A DNA stretch of 64,000 bases from JBEBVQ01 sp037190845 (GTDB lineage Bacteria > Bacteroidota > Bacteroidia > Chitinophagales > Chitinophagaceae), in the NCBI GenBank assembly GCA_037190845.1, contig JBBCJI010000019.1, forward strand, positions 124,001-188,000, given 5' to 3'. Position numbers and translations under genes: made by a program. Under the pieces are notes generated by a model. The model ran no database searches and was not told the origin of the DNA. It was given only the letters and a program-made list of their open reading frames with translations. Shown here piece by piece: positions 43,754-52,527 of the stretch (within the stretch, counting starts at the first letter, position 1; each line of letters begins with the position of its first letter).

Positions 43754-45955
43754 TCACCGGATCAGCGTTATGTCTCCTTTCCGGGTGATCTCTGTACCAT
43801 CCGGACACGTGGCGGAAATGCTATAATAATATACGCCCACATCCGCCGGCATGCCTTTATAGCTGCCGTCCCAATGTGTGCTTATACGATCAGCAGTAAA
43901 AACATTCTGTCCTAACCGGTTAAATACCTGCAGATGAACCTTCTCTATATTATCATTTGATTGCGGGCGCAGATAATCATTCAACCCGTCTCCATTCGGC
44001 GTAAAAGCGTCGGGTATCAATAATGTGCAGCACACGGCTGCATGTATGACTGTGCTCGCAGAATCCCTGCAATCATGCTCCGATAAACCAATCACCAGCA
44101 CGTTCGTGTAATGATCAGAGAGATAAATGCCCACAGGATTAGTGTATCCGGCCAGTCGCCCGTTATTATACCATTGATATTGAACGGCTCCGCCGGCTAT
44201 GCAGGACACCGTATCACCCAGACATAAAGCAGCTCCGGTCTGTACTGTAGTAATGTCCACTTCCGGGAGCGGCTCAACGATAAGCTCCAGGATGATTACA
44301 GAGTCACAGCCATTGGCATCGGGGAATGTGTCATAATAAACACCCGGATTACGCAACTCCCTGCCATTGAAGAAGTATACTTCGCCGGCACAAATGATCT
44401 GCTGTATCGCGTCATTTAAAACCGGAGGAGGCAGTACGGTAAGCTCCAAAGTCACAACCGAATCACACCCTTCAGCAGTGATGAGTGTATCATAATAAAC
44501 ACCCGCGCTGTACAGCAACCTTCCGTTAAACAGGAATGACTCATTAGCACAGATAACCGCTGCAACATGGGATGGAATAAGAGCACCCAGGGAATATTTA
44601 ATGGTATCTGTATGAAATACACAGGGATTGGATGTGGTATATTTAACCCAGTAAGTTCCCGGAGCATTAATCGTCAGCGTTTTACCATCAGTGCCATCAT
44701 TCCATACATATCCCCAACCTGTAGTATCTCCGGCAGTTAACGTGAAAGGCGAAACGCATGTAACAATTTCACGGACACTATGCAGCGTATCAGGAACAAT
44801 CATGAGCGGTACAACACTTGGCAGACCGATATGCATGGTATCCGTCAATGTAACGGCATTTGCCTGCGGCTGGCAGGCCAGGCCGGCCTGATTCGGATCG
44901 TTGATAACAGACAGAGAGAGCTCATTATTCCGGAAGTAGATCTTATTATCCGGAGCCAGCTTCAGATGTGTGAGAGAAACAGGGGAAACGGTTGTCTGTG
45001 AAGCGATAATATTAGTCAGGCTACCGGCAGCAAGATTATATTGAATGACGCCCAGAGCGCTGCTGAAGTATAATTTCGTATCATCGGGAGAGAAGCATAC
45101 GCCATAGCCGATAGCATAGGGATATAACTCCTGCTCATTAGACAGCATTCCTGTGGCCGGATCAAAATCAAACAACAGCAGACCGGGATTATAGGGAACA
45201 GAGCAGCTTTCTGTTATAGCAATTTTACGCCGGTCGTTCGAGACGCCAATACAGCCTGACATGTAAACGCTGTTGTAGATGTTCTGGACTAAAGAAGTAA
45301 CGGGGGCGCTGATACCGGTTGTCGTAATTTCAAAAGCTTTGCATTCTTTTGTTCTCGAGATAACCAGCAGCCAGATATTACATCCGTTACCTGCTACCGC
45401 AGTCATTCCTTCCATCAGGTTCGTATCCACAGGAATACCTTTGGCACCGGATACCACATCACCCAGCCCGCCGTTAAGGCTCATATCCACTACACTGTAA
45501 AATAATCTTCCGCTTCCGTTATTCCCTATTTCCCGAGAAGTCAGCGAAAAGATATAATACTGCCCGGGGTGGCCGGGCCTGGGTATGATGATACTCCCCT
45601 GCGAAGTACTTGAAGTTGGTGTGAGATAATTTGTGCTCTGGACAGGCGTGAGATTATTTCCATTGGGCATGAGATTATGCTGCCGGTCGAGCACGCGCGT
45701 ACCTTCCGTATAAAATAACAATTGCCCGTTCTCATCACAGACCGAAGCGCTGCATTCGCCGGCCACATCTGTTGTACCGATGTTGGTTGTGATGGCCGTT
45801 GGCGTGCCGCCGTTAAAATCAACGCCGGAATTTTTACCGAATACCCAGACGTTTTCATATTGCGCGTACGCTGCTACGGGGATTATCGAGAGGCAGATAA
45901 CACAAAGTAAACAACGTGACAGGATACAGGGAAGCACTGTTTGAAGGACATTCAT
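43754..45955 (-). CDS. Large secreted protein with T9SS type B (gliding motility-associated) C-terminal domain
   Basis: A 733-residue protein with a signal peptide (cleaved after AYA, about 31). Residues about 32-400 form a beta-propeller-like region (FGKNSGVDFNGG, DENGQLLFYTEGTRVLDRQHNLMPNG, FSPDDTKLYFSSALGVIQYNL). Two copies of a Cys-module follow (about 470-512 and 515-555): ICANESFLFNGRLLYSAGVY and ICAGEVYFFNGRELRNPGVY, each ending GCDSVxxLEL. The last 90 residues, with IPDAFTPNGDGLNDYL, FNRLGQNVF and GVYYYSISATCPDG, are the type B sorting domain. It is likely a surface adhesin or filament. It lies 25 bases after the next gene in the same direction. Confidence 0.88.
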   Translation of the reverse strand: MNVLQTVLPCILSRCLLCVICLSIIPVAAYAQYENVWVFGKNSGVDFNGGTPTAITTNIGTTDVAGECSASVCDENGQLLFYTEGTRVLDRQHNLMPNGNNLTPVQSTNYLTPTSSTSQGSIIIPRPGHPGQYYIFSLTSREIGNNGSGRLFYSVVDMSLNGGLGDVVSGAKGIPVDTNLMEGMTAVAGNGCNIWLLVISRTKECKAFEITTTGISAPVTSLVQNIYNSVYMSGCIGVSNDRRKIAITESCSVPYNPGLLLFDFDPATGMLSNEQELYPYAIGYGVCFSPDDTKLYFSSALGVIQYNLAAGSLTNIIASQTTVSPVSLTHLKLAPDNKIYFRNNELSLSVINDPNQAGLACQPQANAVTLTDTMHIGLPSVVPLMIVPDTLHSVREIVTCVSPFTLTAGDTTGWGYVWNDGTDGKTLTINAPGTYWVKYTTSNPCVFHTDTIKYSLGALIPSHVAAVICANESFLFNGRLLYSAGVYYDTLITAEGCDSVVTLELTVLPPPVLNDAIQQIICAGEVYFFNGRELRNPGVYYDTFPDANGCDSVIILELIVEPLPEVDITTVQTGAALCLGDTVSCIAGGAVQYQWYNNGRLAGYTNPVGIYLSDHYTNVLVIGLSEHDCRDSASTVIHAAVCCTLLIPDAFTPNGDGLNDYLRPQSNDNIEKVHLQVFNRLGQNVFTADRISTHWDGSYKGMPADVGVYYYSISATCPDGTEITRKGDITLIR

Positions 45956-45980
45956 TTCTGTAGGGTTTGGTATAAAACAA

Positions 45981-48008
45981 TTACCGGATCAACGTGACAT
46001 CTCCTTTTCTCTGGAACTCCGTTCCATCGCGGCACATAACGGTGGCGATATAATAATATACGCCTACGTCCGCAGGCAGACCATTATAGCTGCCATCCCA
46101 ATGTGTATTTATATCGGCAGACACGAAAACGTTTTGCCCCCAGCGGTTGAATATCTGCATCTGGTAACGGTTGAAATGACCATTTGCCCGTGGCCCGAAA
46201 TCATCATTCAACCCATCGCCGTTAGGTGTAAAAGCATTGGGGATAAACATATCACAGCAAGCATCAGCATGAACGACAACATCAACAGAATCTCGGCAGT
46301 CATTGTCTGCCATACCAACGACTATCGCTTTGTTGACCCGGTCGGGTAAATGAATATATCTTTGAGCCGCAGAATCAATCAGCCGTTTACCGGAATACCA
46401 CAGGTAGCTCATCCCACCGTCAGCCGTAACAAAAACAGAATCACCCAGGCATAGCGGCAGGATTTCATCTACCACAACAGAAATTTCCGGGGCAGGCAGA
46501 ACGATCAGGTTTAGGGTTACAGTCGAATCACATCCATTGGCAGCAGTCAGGGTATCATAATAAGTACCGGGGCTGTTGAGCCAGGAGTCATTAAAAAAGT
46601 ACGATTCGTTGGAGCAGATATGTTTCAGTTCATTATGAAATACAGGCTCATTAAGCATCACCCGTACCGAATCCGAAATGCTGCAGTTCCCCTGCGTTGA
46701 ATCGGTGCTGACGGTTATGATGAAAGTGGTATCCGATAGAGGCGCAATGATTGGGGCTAATGTATGTTCACCGGCCATGATAAAACCTGCCGGCATCCAG
46801 TTTATAGAATATCTTATCCAGGAAACTTTGTTTATGATGATAGCCTCAAGCATATCCGTATAAGGGGTACAGCGTGTAATGGTATCATCTGTATGCACAC
46901 TTACAGAGGGAGGGGATACAATAAGAAAAGTATCACTACGCTGCTCATCATCGCAGGGAACAGGCGAAGAAGAATACAGCACAATACGGGTGGTAGTAGT
47001 GGCTGGCACAACCCGATAATCCGGCCCGCTGACCGTAACCGTGGCCTCGCCTTCAATAACAGAATAGGTATAAGGCGCAATACCGGATGCCGTAAGCGTA
47101 GCTCCGGGAGATGCCGTACAGAGGAATACCGTATCATTTGTAAATTGCCGGGGGCCGGAACTGATGCCGGCTATCGGGCAGGATGCAAAATCTGCAGGGT
47201 TATAAACCGTGGAGAATGCAACGGGGGAAGGAGCGACGTTAATGGTGCCTGCTCCTATTGTACCCATGAAAATCTGTGAAGAGGATGCCGAATAATTCAC
47301 ACTAAGTATCAGTGTGTTTTTTACAATCGCCATACCGCCACTGCCCTGGAATAAAGACGGTAACCCGGATATATCCCATTGATCCAGCAATACACCAGCC
47401 GGACTATATTTGCGCAATTGAGGATGTGATATACCGACGTGGAGATAAAAATTTCCTTGGTAATCAACAACTATGTCTGCCGTTCCTTTTCCTGGAACAC
47501 CTGGACTACTGCTCCATCCACCGGGTATGGAAAGCAGCACGCGGGCGTCCCCTGTTCCGTCATATTGATACACATCCCCAGGGCCCCAATTCAGACTATA
47601 TAAATAGCCTCCGCCACCACCCAGGTTCGGGGCAGTACTCCCCGAACGATGACCGGTATTTACCCAAGCTGTACCGTCATAGTAATGATAATAAGGAATA
47701 CCACTAATCAAAGCTGTAGTGTAAAAAGTAGGCGAAGGGGCCGTAGAAGAATTCAGGTTCTCACATATGGCCAGCCCACGTCCATTGGATGTAGGCGTCG
47801 CCACTGAAATGGTATTAAGGAAAGGGTTAGATGCAGACAAAGGCTGGAATGGATCCCAAGAGTAAAAAATAGCTAAAGGATCAATATGAACATAGATCCG
47901 ATCACAATCCGACACACAATCCGGCAATTGTGAAAAAGACTTGCCCGGAAAGGCCAGAATAAATACCGTTCCTATAAAACAGGCACAGGTTGAGCACATT
48001 GATTTCAT
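45981..48008 (-). CDS. Secreted protein with beta-propeller-like region and T9SS type B tail
   Basis: A 675-residue protein: signal peptide to about 26 (GKSFSQ), an N-terminal propeller-like region (SWDPFQPLSASNPFL, YLYSLNWGPGDVYQYDGTGDARVLLSIPGG, YQGNFYLHVGISHPQLRKYSP), Ig-like/PKD strands at about 300-470, one Cys-module (about 470-510: ICSNESYFFNDSWLNSPGTY...GCDSTVTLNL) and a type B sorting domain (IPNAFTPNGDGLNDDFG, FNRWGQNVF, GVYYYIATVMCRDG). The C-terminal 90 residues are closely similar to those of the downstream neighbour 43754-45955, showing a recent duplication of the sorting tail. The gap to that gene is 25 bases. Confidence 0.87.
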   Translation of the reverse strand: MKSMCSTCACFIGTVFILAFPGKSFSQLPDCVSDCDRIYVHIDPLAIFYSWDPFQPLSASNPFLNTISVATPTSNGRGLAICENLNSSTAPSPTFYTTALISGIPYYHYYDGTAWVNTGHRSGSTAPNLGGGGGYLYSLNWGPGDVYQYDGTGDARVLLSIPGGWSSSPGVPGKGTADIVVDYQGNFYLHVGISHPQLRKYSPAGVLLDQWDISGLPSLFQGSGGMAIVKNTLILSVNYSASSSQIFMGTIGAGTINVAPSPVAFSTVYNPADFASCPIAGISSGPRQFTNDTVFLCTASPGATLTASGIAPYTYSVIEGEATVTVSGPDYRVVPATTTTRIVLYSSSPVPCDDEQRSDTFLIVSPPSVSVHTDDTITRCTPYTDMLEAIIINKVSWIRYSINWMPAGFIMAGEHTLAPIIAPLSDTTFIITVSTDSTQGNCSISDSVRVMLNEPVFHNELKHICSNESYFFNDSWLNSPGTYYDTLTAANGCDSTVTLNLIVLPAPEISVVVDEILPLCLGDSVFVTADGGMSYLWYSGKRLIDSAAQRYIHLPDRVNKAIVVGMADNDCRDSVDVVVHADACCDMFIPNAFTPNGDGLNDDFGPRANGHFNRYQMQIFNRWGQNVFVSADINTHWDGSYNGLPADVGVYYYIATVMCRDGTEFQRKGDVTLIR

Positions 48009-48031
48009 AAATAATGTAGGGGTTATATTTT

Positions 48032-49423
48032 TTAATGCTCTGTTTTTATCAGTTTTTCGATGCGGAGCACGTGTCCCTGCTCATCCCTTACACGGAGCAG
48101 ATACATGCCTGCAGGTAAATCCTCCAACCCGATCCGCCCGGCAGTTTGCCGGACCGCCTGCACTTTCCCTTCCATGCTGCTGATCGTTATTTCCAGCGGT
48201 ACGGCACCAAGAACCTGCACATAGGAATGAGCAGGATTAGGATAAACACTTATTACTTCTTTTTCCGGTACGCTGAGGCCCAGGGATACAAAATCCGTAC
48301 ACTCAGATGTATCTGTGCAGCCGCCCTGCGTGATCACAACGGCATAGCGGCCGCTTTTCCCAGGAATAAAGAACTTATCATCACCCTGCTCCAGCCATTC
48401 ACCGGTAATACAATCCATCCAGCGGTAATGTGCGTCATCCGCGTTTGCCATCAACGTATCTGCAGATATATACAGAGAAGTGTTTACTTCCGTTACCCGT
48501 AATGTAATCCGTGTGATGCTGTCGCAACCTCCCGGAAGAATGACAGTATCTGCATATGTTCCCGGATCTGTAACAGTTTTACCTGATGGCAGTTGATAGG
48601 ATTCATTATGGCAAAAGCTATCCTGTAGCTCAGTAATAATAGAGCTGCAGGTCTTAATGCAGCGTACGCTATATCCGCCGCCTCTGATTTCCGGGTACAT
48701 ACTTACCGGTAAATAAGAAGAGATATAAAGTGCATCGGCCAGATAAGGGTTTTGCTGCTGACAGGTACTACTCCAGTAAAAGCCGATGGAAGGATCCGGA
48801 TACAATTCTCCAGGTGGATTATACCCATGGCTTCTTCCCCCTGCAAGGGTCAGTTTCAGGTTCGAATTAAAAGCTGATGCGGGTGTGGTAATGTTTTCTG
48901 CAGAGATCAGGTTTTCCCATTCTTCTCTGATAGGAATACGCCAGCCATCACCAATAGCAGCACACGGGTCTTTTCCGTTGGCGCTACCGGGAGGGTGCTT
49001 GCTCCAGGTATCTGCCGGGGTTCCCGGCTGCCACCACCAGGGTTCTCCGTAATAAAAATAAGGGATGCCCGTCCCCAGAGAAGACGGATCCTTAGGACCG
49101 GGCAACATACTGGTCAATGCTTTCATGCTGTTCCGTAGCTGGTGACCATCATCCCACCTTCCCCATTGGAACAGGTGTCCGAAAGCAGCAGTATCCGTCA
49201 GAGAATCAGCTACATGTGTTGCACCGAGATTTTGCTGCAGCCAAATATGCCCGTCTGCAGCCCTCACAGCAGCATAGGTGACACTGTCTCCCCCATATCT
49301 AAAACCCACAGTACCCGTAGAACCGGCTACCGGCCCCGGAAGTTGTGCAGATAAATGTCCCGATATCCAGAGAAGCAAGCTGCCTATCAGCAGATATCTG
49401 ACTTTATAAGAAGAAATAATCAT
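48032..49423 (-). CDS. FISUMP domain protein with T9SS type A sorting domain
   Basis: A 463-residue secreted protein. After a signal peptide (cleaved after LSA, about 26), a FISUMP domain (about 40-255) includes DGHIWLQQNLGATHVADS, FGHLFQWGRWDDGHQ, CAAIGDGWRIPIREEWENL and GFYWSSTCQQQNPYLADAL, ending RGGGYSVRCIK. A Cys-module follows (about 265-310: SFCHNESYQLPSGKTVTDPGTY...GCDSITRITLRV). The end (PNPAHSYVQVLGAVPLEITI...LPAGMYLLRVRDEQGHVLRIEKLIK) is a T9SS type A tail. The FISUMP fold is shared with major surface paralogues of Fibrobacter and Bacteroidota; its ligand is unknown. It lies 23 bases upstream of the type B gene 45981-48008 in the same direction. Confidence 0.88.
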   Translation of the reverse strand: MIISSYKVRYLLIGSLLLWISGHLSAQLPGPVAGSTGTVGFRYGGDSVTYAAVRAADGHIWLQQNLGATHVADSLTDTAAFGHLFQWGRWDDGHQLRNSMKALTSMLPGPKDPSSLGTGIPYFYYGEPWWWQPGTPADTWSKHPPGSANGKDPCAAIGDGWRIPIREEWENLISAENITTPASAFNSNLKLTLAGGRSHGYNPPGELYPDPSIGFYWSSTCQQQNPYLADALYISSYLPVSMYPEIRGGGYSVRCIKTCSSIITELQDSFCHNESYQLPSGKTVTDPGTYADTVILPGGCDSITRITLRVTEVNTSLYISADTLMANADDAHYRWMDCITGEWLEQGDDKFFIPGKSGRYAVVITQGGCTDTSECTDFVSLGLSVPEKEVISVYPNPAHSYVQVLGAVPLEITISSMEGKVQAVRQTAGRIGLEDLPAGMYLLRVRDEQGHVLRIEKLIKTEH

Positions 49424-49455
49424 GGTTAAATCTCTATCTGGTGATAAATAGTTTC

Positions 49456-52356
49456 TTAGCGGGAAAGGTTTATATCTCCTTTTATTAATCGCTCCGTCCT
49501 GACAACAATGCCCTCTTTGTTTTTTATACAGATCATATAAATGCCATCGGACAGGTGTTGTATCTTTATATTGTCGGTATATTCCTTTTGTATTACCATC
49601 CGGCCGTCCATGCTATATACAGCAACATCCGCACGGAACGGCGCCTGGATATATACTATGTTACGCGCAGGGTTCGGGTATATCTCTATATCATCTGTCT
49701 GTACGGCAATAGAGCTGAGCCCCACATCCACCCCGTTTACCGGGTGCAATGCGGAAGTACCTTCACAACCTTCAGCATTCGTTACGAGGACATAATAGAC
49801 ACCGTTCTGTATGGCAATATGCTGCCGGTTGGTGGCTCCGGGTATAACCTGGTCATTGACATACCATTGATAATCATCGTAAATTTCTGTAACAGTCAAT
49901 GTGTCTTTTTTTACGAATACGATGGGCAATGGTCTGACACGGACAGTTACCCGGACGGGAATATCCGTAGTCATCATACATGGGCCCGCATATACCGTGA
50001 CCGTGTAATCTCCCGCTTCCCCGGCATCATACTCCCGGGAAGTAGCTCCTCCGATTGCATTACCATTCCTGTTCCACTGGTAGGCAAGGCCGCTTTCGTC
50101 GGCAGTCAGCGTTACGTGTTCTCCTTCGCATATGTCCGGGGAACCAGAAGCGGTGACAGAAGCCGTAGGATGGGTAATTATTTGCATGACAAGCTCTGTT
50201 ACTGCCGTATCGGGTGCAGCGCAAACTTCACTGCTGGTCAGATGGCAGGTAATGACGTCGCCATTGACCAATGCATTATCCGTAAAGATGGCACCTGTGC
50301 CGGCAGCAACACTGTTCTTATACCATTTATATACCGGTGTGGCACCACCATTCACGGAGGTAGCGGTAAATGTCACCAAAGTATCCGCACATACTGTAGT
50401 TCCCTTATCGGCGCTGATACTCACGGACGGCACCAGCAGAGGGTTGACCGTCATGGTTATTGGGTTGGACAAGGCAGAATCGGGTGTGGCGCAGACTTCA
50501 CTGCTGGTCAGACGGCAGATAATGACATCACCATCGGAGAGGCTGTTGTCCGTATAAGTGGCTCCGGAACCGGCATACGTACCATTCTTACGCCACTCGT
50601 ATGCCGGCGAACTACCCCCGTTTACAGGCAGGGGCGTAAAGGTGACAGGTGTACCCGAGCAAATCGTTGTACGTGGACTGGCGCTGATACTGACAGAAGC
50701 CGGGACAGAAGTAATAGTCAGGTCCAGGGTCATGATGCTATCGCAACCGTTACTATTGGCATTGGGTAATGTCTGAACATAGATACCGGTTGTGGTATAA
50801 ACACTACCATTCAATACAAAACTGTCGCAGGCAGTAATGGTCAATGCAGCCTGTGTATGACATGTACCGTGCAGCTTCTGCAGGAATATGTCGGAACCTG
50901 TGCTGGCCGTAAGCGTGAATGTATCCGGACCGGGATCGAAATCAGCAATCCCGGTAAAAATACCGGTAGTGAATATCTGCCCGGTGACGTCAAGGCCAAT
51001 GGCATTTCCTTCATCTGCTGCACTCCCCCCCATACCGGCGGTCCAGATATATTGCCCATTGCTATCGTACCTGGCTATAAAGACGTCATTTCCCCCTTTG
51101 GAAATCAGGTAAGCAGGATTAGTTCCGTGGTCAAAATATGCCGTATCAGTAAAACATCCTGTCACAATCACATCGCCAGCGTTGTCTACTGTAATGGCAG
51201 TACCCAGATCATCCGTTTTTCCACCGACGTTAATGGCCCAGATATAATTACCGCCGTTGTCGTATTTAGCTACAAAGACATCAAAATTCCCTTTAGAGGT
51301 CAGGTTAGGCGCTATGCCTGCGGGATCCAGCTTAGCGCCCCCGGTACCGGTTTGGAATTCTCCGGTAATGTAAATATACCCAGCGGCATCTACGGTAATG
51401 CTCTTACCCCTATCTACTAAGGAGCTACCCAACGCGTGCGCCCAAACAAAATGGCCGCCGGCATTGTATTTGGCCATAAAAATATCCGAACCACCATTGG
51501 AGATCACGTTACCGGGATCCGGACCGGGATCAAGGTCAAGCGTAGACCCTGCCGCGCCGGTGGTGAGTTGCCCGGTCACATAAACATTCCCCGTATCATC
51601 TATGCTCATACCATACAAGTTGTCGATCCCGCTTCCCCCTATTTTAAACGCCCAGACATAAGCACCGTCACTATCATATTTGGCGATAAAAATATCATCA
51701 GTAACTCCGGTAGCCGTAAACAGTTGCTGTGCCGGTCCGGGATCGAAATCTACTGTTCCCCGCCGAAACTGCCCTCCGACAAACACATTGCCGAGGTGAT
51801 CTACCCGAATTGCCCTGCCCGACTCGATTTCTACTGCTGCGCCGGTTGTACCGCTCAGGGTTTTGGCATAGATGTAATTGCCGTTATTATCATATTTGGC
51901 AAAGAAGATATCCCCACCACCCGTGGCAATCAGTTTTGCAATAGCCGGTCCGGGGTTAAAATCCGCAGTATCCCTGTAACTACCCGTTATATATATATTC
52001 CCTGCAGTATCCAGTGTTATGTCTGCCGCCGCGTCGTCAAGCTTCCCTCCCATGGTTTTCACCCACAGGAAGTTTCCGGCATTGTCATATTTGGCGACAA
52101 AAATATCCGTGCCTGTACCTGTCACAGTAACATCGCCGGCCGTCGATCCCGGATCGAAACTTGCCGTCCCACTGAAGCTCCCTGCTATATATACATTCCC
52201 GGCAGAGTCGAGAGCAAGCGCATTCCCCGCATCCGCACCTGCTCCCCCGATACCCATCGCCCAGTCCAGGGAACCCGGCTGTGCCTTAACTGCAAATTCA
52301 CTGAAGAACAGACAAACTAACACCTGAAGAATAAAAAAGGTAATATTTTTTCTCAT
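49456..52356 (-). CDS. SBBP-repeat secreted protein with Ig-like repeats and T9SS type A tail
   Basis: A 966-residue protein. A signal peptide (about 1-26) is followed by seven SBBP beta-propeller blades (about 30-490) of the form DSAGNVYIAGSFSGTASFDPG and FVAKYDNAGNFLWVKTMGG. A Cys-module follows (about 500-545: ACDSFVLNGSVYTTTGIYVQ...GCDSIMTLDLTI). Two near-identical Ig-like repeats of about 85 residues (550-720) each contain SVSISA, SSEVCA and GDVI(I/T)C. A third Ig-like domain comes before a type A tail (IEIYPNPARNIVYIQAPF...LSDGIYMICIKNKEGIVVRTERLIK). It is probably a surface adhesin. It lies 32 bases upstream of the FISUMP gene, suggesting a four-gene operon read leftwards. Confidence 0.88.
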   Translation of the reverse strand: MRKNITFFILQVLVCLFFSEFAVKAQPGSLDWAMGIGGAGADAGNALALDSAGNVYIAGSFSGTASFDPGSTAGDVTVTGTGTDIFVAKYDNAGNFLWVKTMGGKLDDAAADITLDTAGNIYITGSYRDTADFNPGPAIAKLIATGGGDIFFAKYDNNGNYIYAKTLSGTTGAAVEIESGRAIRVDHLGNVFVGGQFRRGTVDFDPGPAQQLFTATGVTDDIFIAKYDSDGAYVWAFKIGGSGIDNLYGMSIDDTGNVYVTGQLTTGAAGSTLDLDPGPDPGNVISNGGSDIFMAKYNAGGHFVWAHALGSSLVDRGKSITVDAAGYIYITGEFQTGTGGAKLDPAGIAPNLTSKGNFDVFVAKYDNGGNYIWAINVGGKTDDLGTAITVDNAGDVIVTGCFTDTAYFDHGTNPAYLISKGGNDVFIARYDSNGQYIWTAGMGGSAADEGNAIGLDVTGQIFTTGIFTGIADFDPGPDTFTLTASTGSDIFLQKLHGTCHTQAALTITACDSFVLNGSVYTTTGIYVQTLPNANSNGCDSIMTLDLTITSVPASVSISASPRTTICSGTPVTFTPLPVNGGSSPAYEWRKNGTYAGSGATYTDNSLSDGDVIICRLTSSEVCATPDSALSNPITMTVNPLLVPSVSISADKGTTVCADTLVTFTATSVNGGATPVYKWYKNSVAAGTGAIFTDNALVNGDVITCHLTSSEVCAAPDTAVTELVMQIITHPTASVTASGSPDICEGEHVTLTADESGLAYQWNRNGNAIGGATSREYDAGEAGDYTVTVYAGPCMMTTDIPVRVTVRVRPLPIVFVKKDTLTVTEIYDDYQWYVNDQVIPGATNRQHIAIQNGVYYVLVTNAEGCEGTSALHPVNGVDVGLSSIAVQTDDIEIYPNPARNIVYIQAPFRADVAVYSMDGRMVIQKEYTDNIKIQHLSDGIYMICIKNKEGIVVRTERLIKGDINLSR

Positions 52357-52527
52357 AGCCTTTATTTTAAAAGTTGATTAGCAATGTGAAGGTTCAAAAA
52401 ATAGAAACACAAAGACTTCGTAAAACCCGCAATAAGTTTTTGTTTTATTGGGGGTACATACAATAAAGTGGCTTATCAATAATGAATATGAATTATTTTT
52501 ACATCAACAACATGCATATATTACACT

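Noticed and set aside
49555..50769. A 404-residue frame antisense to the SBBP gene
   Set aside because: It mirrors the repetitive SBBP/Ig gene and shows only repeat-derived residues.
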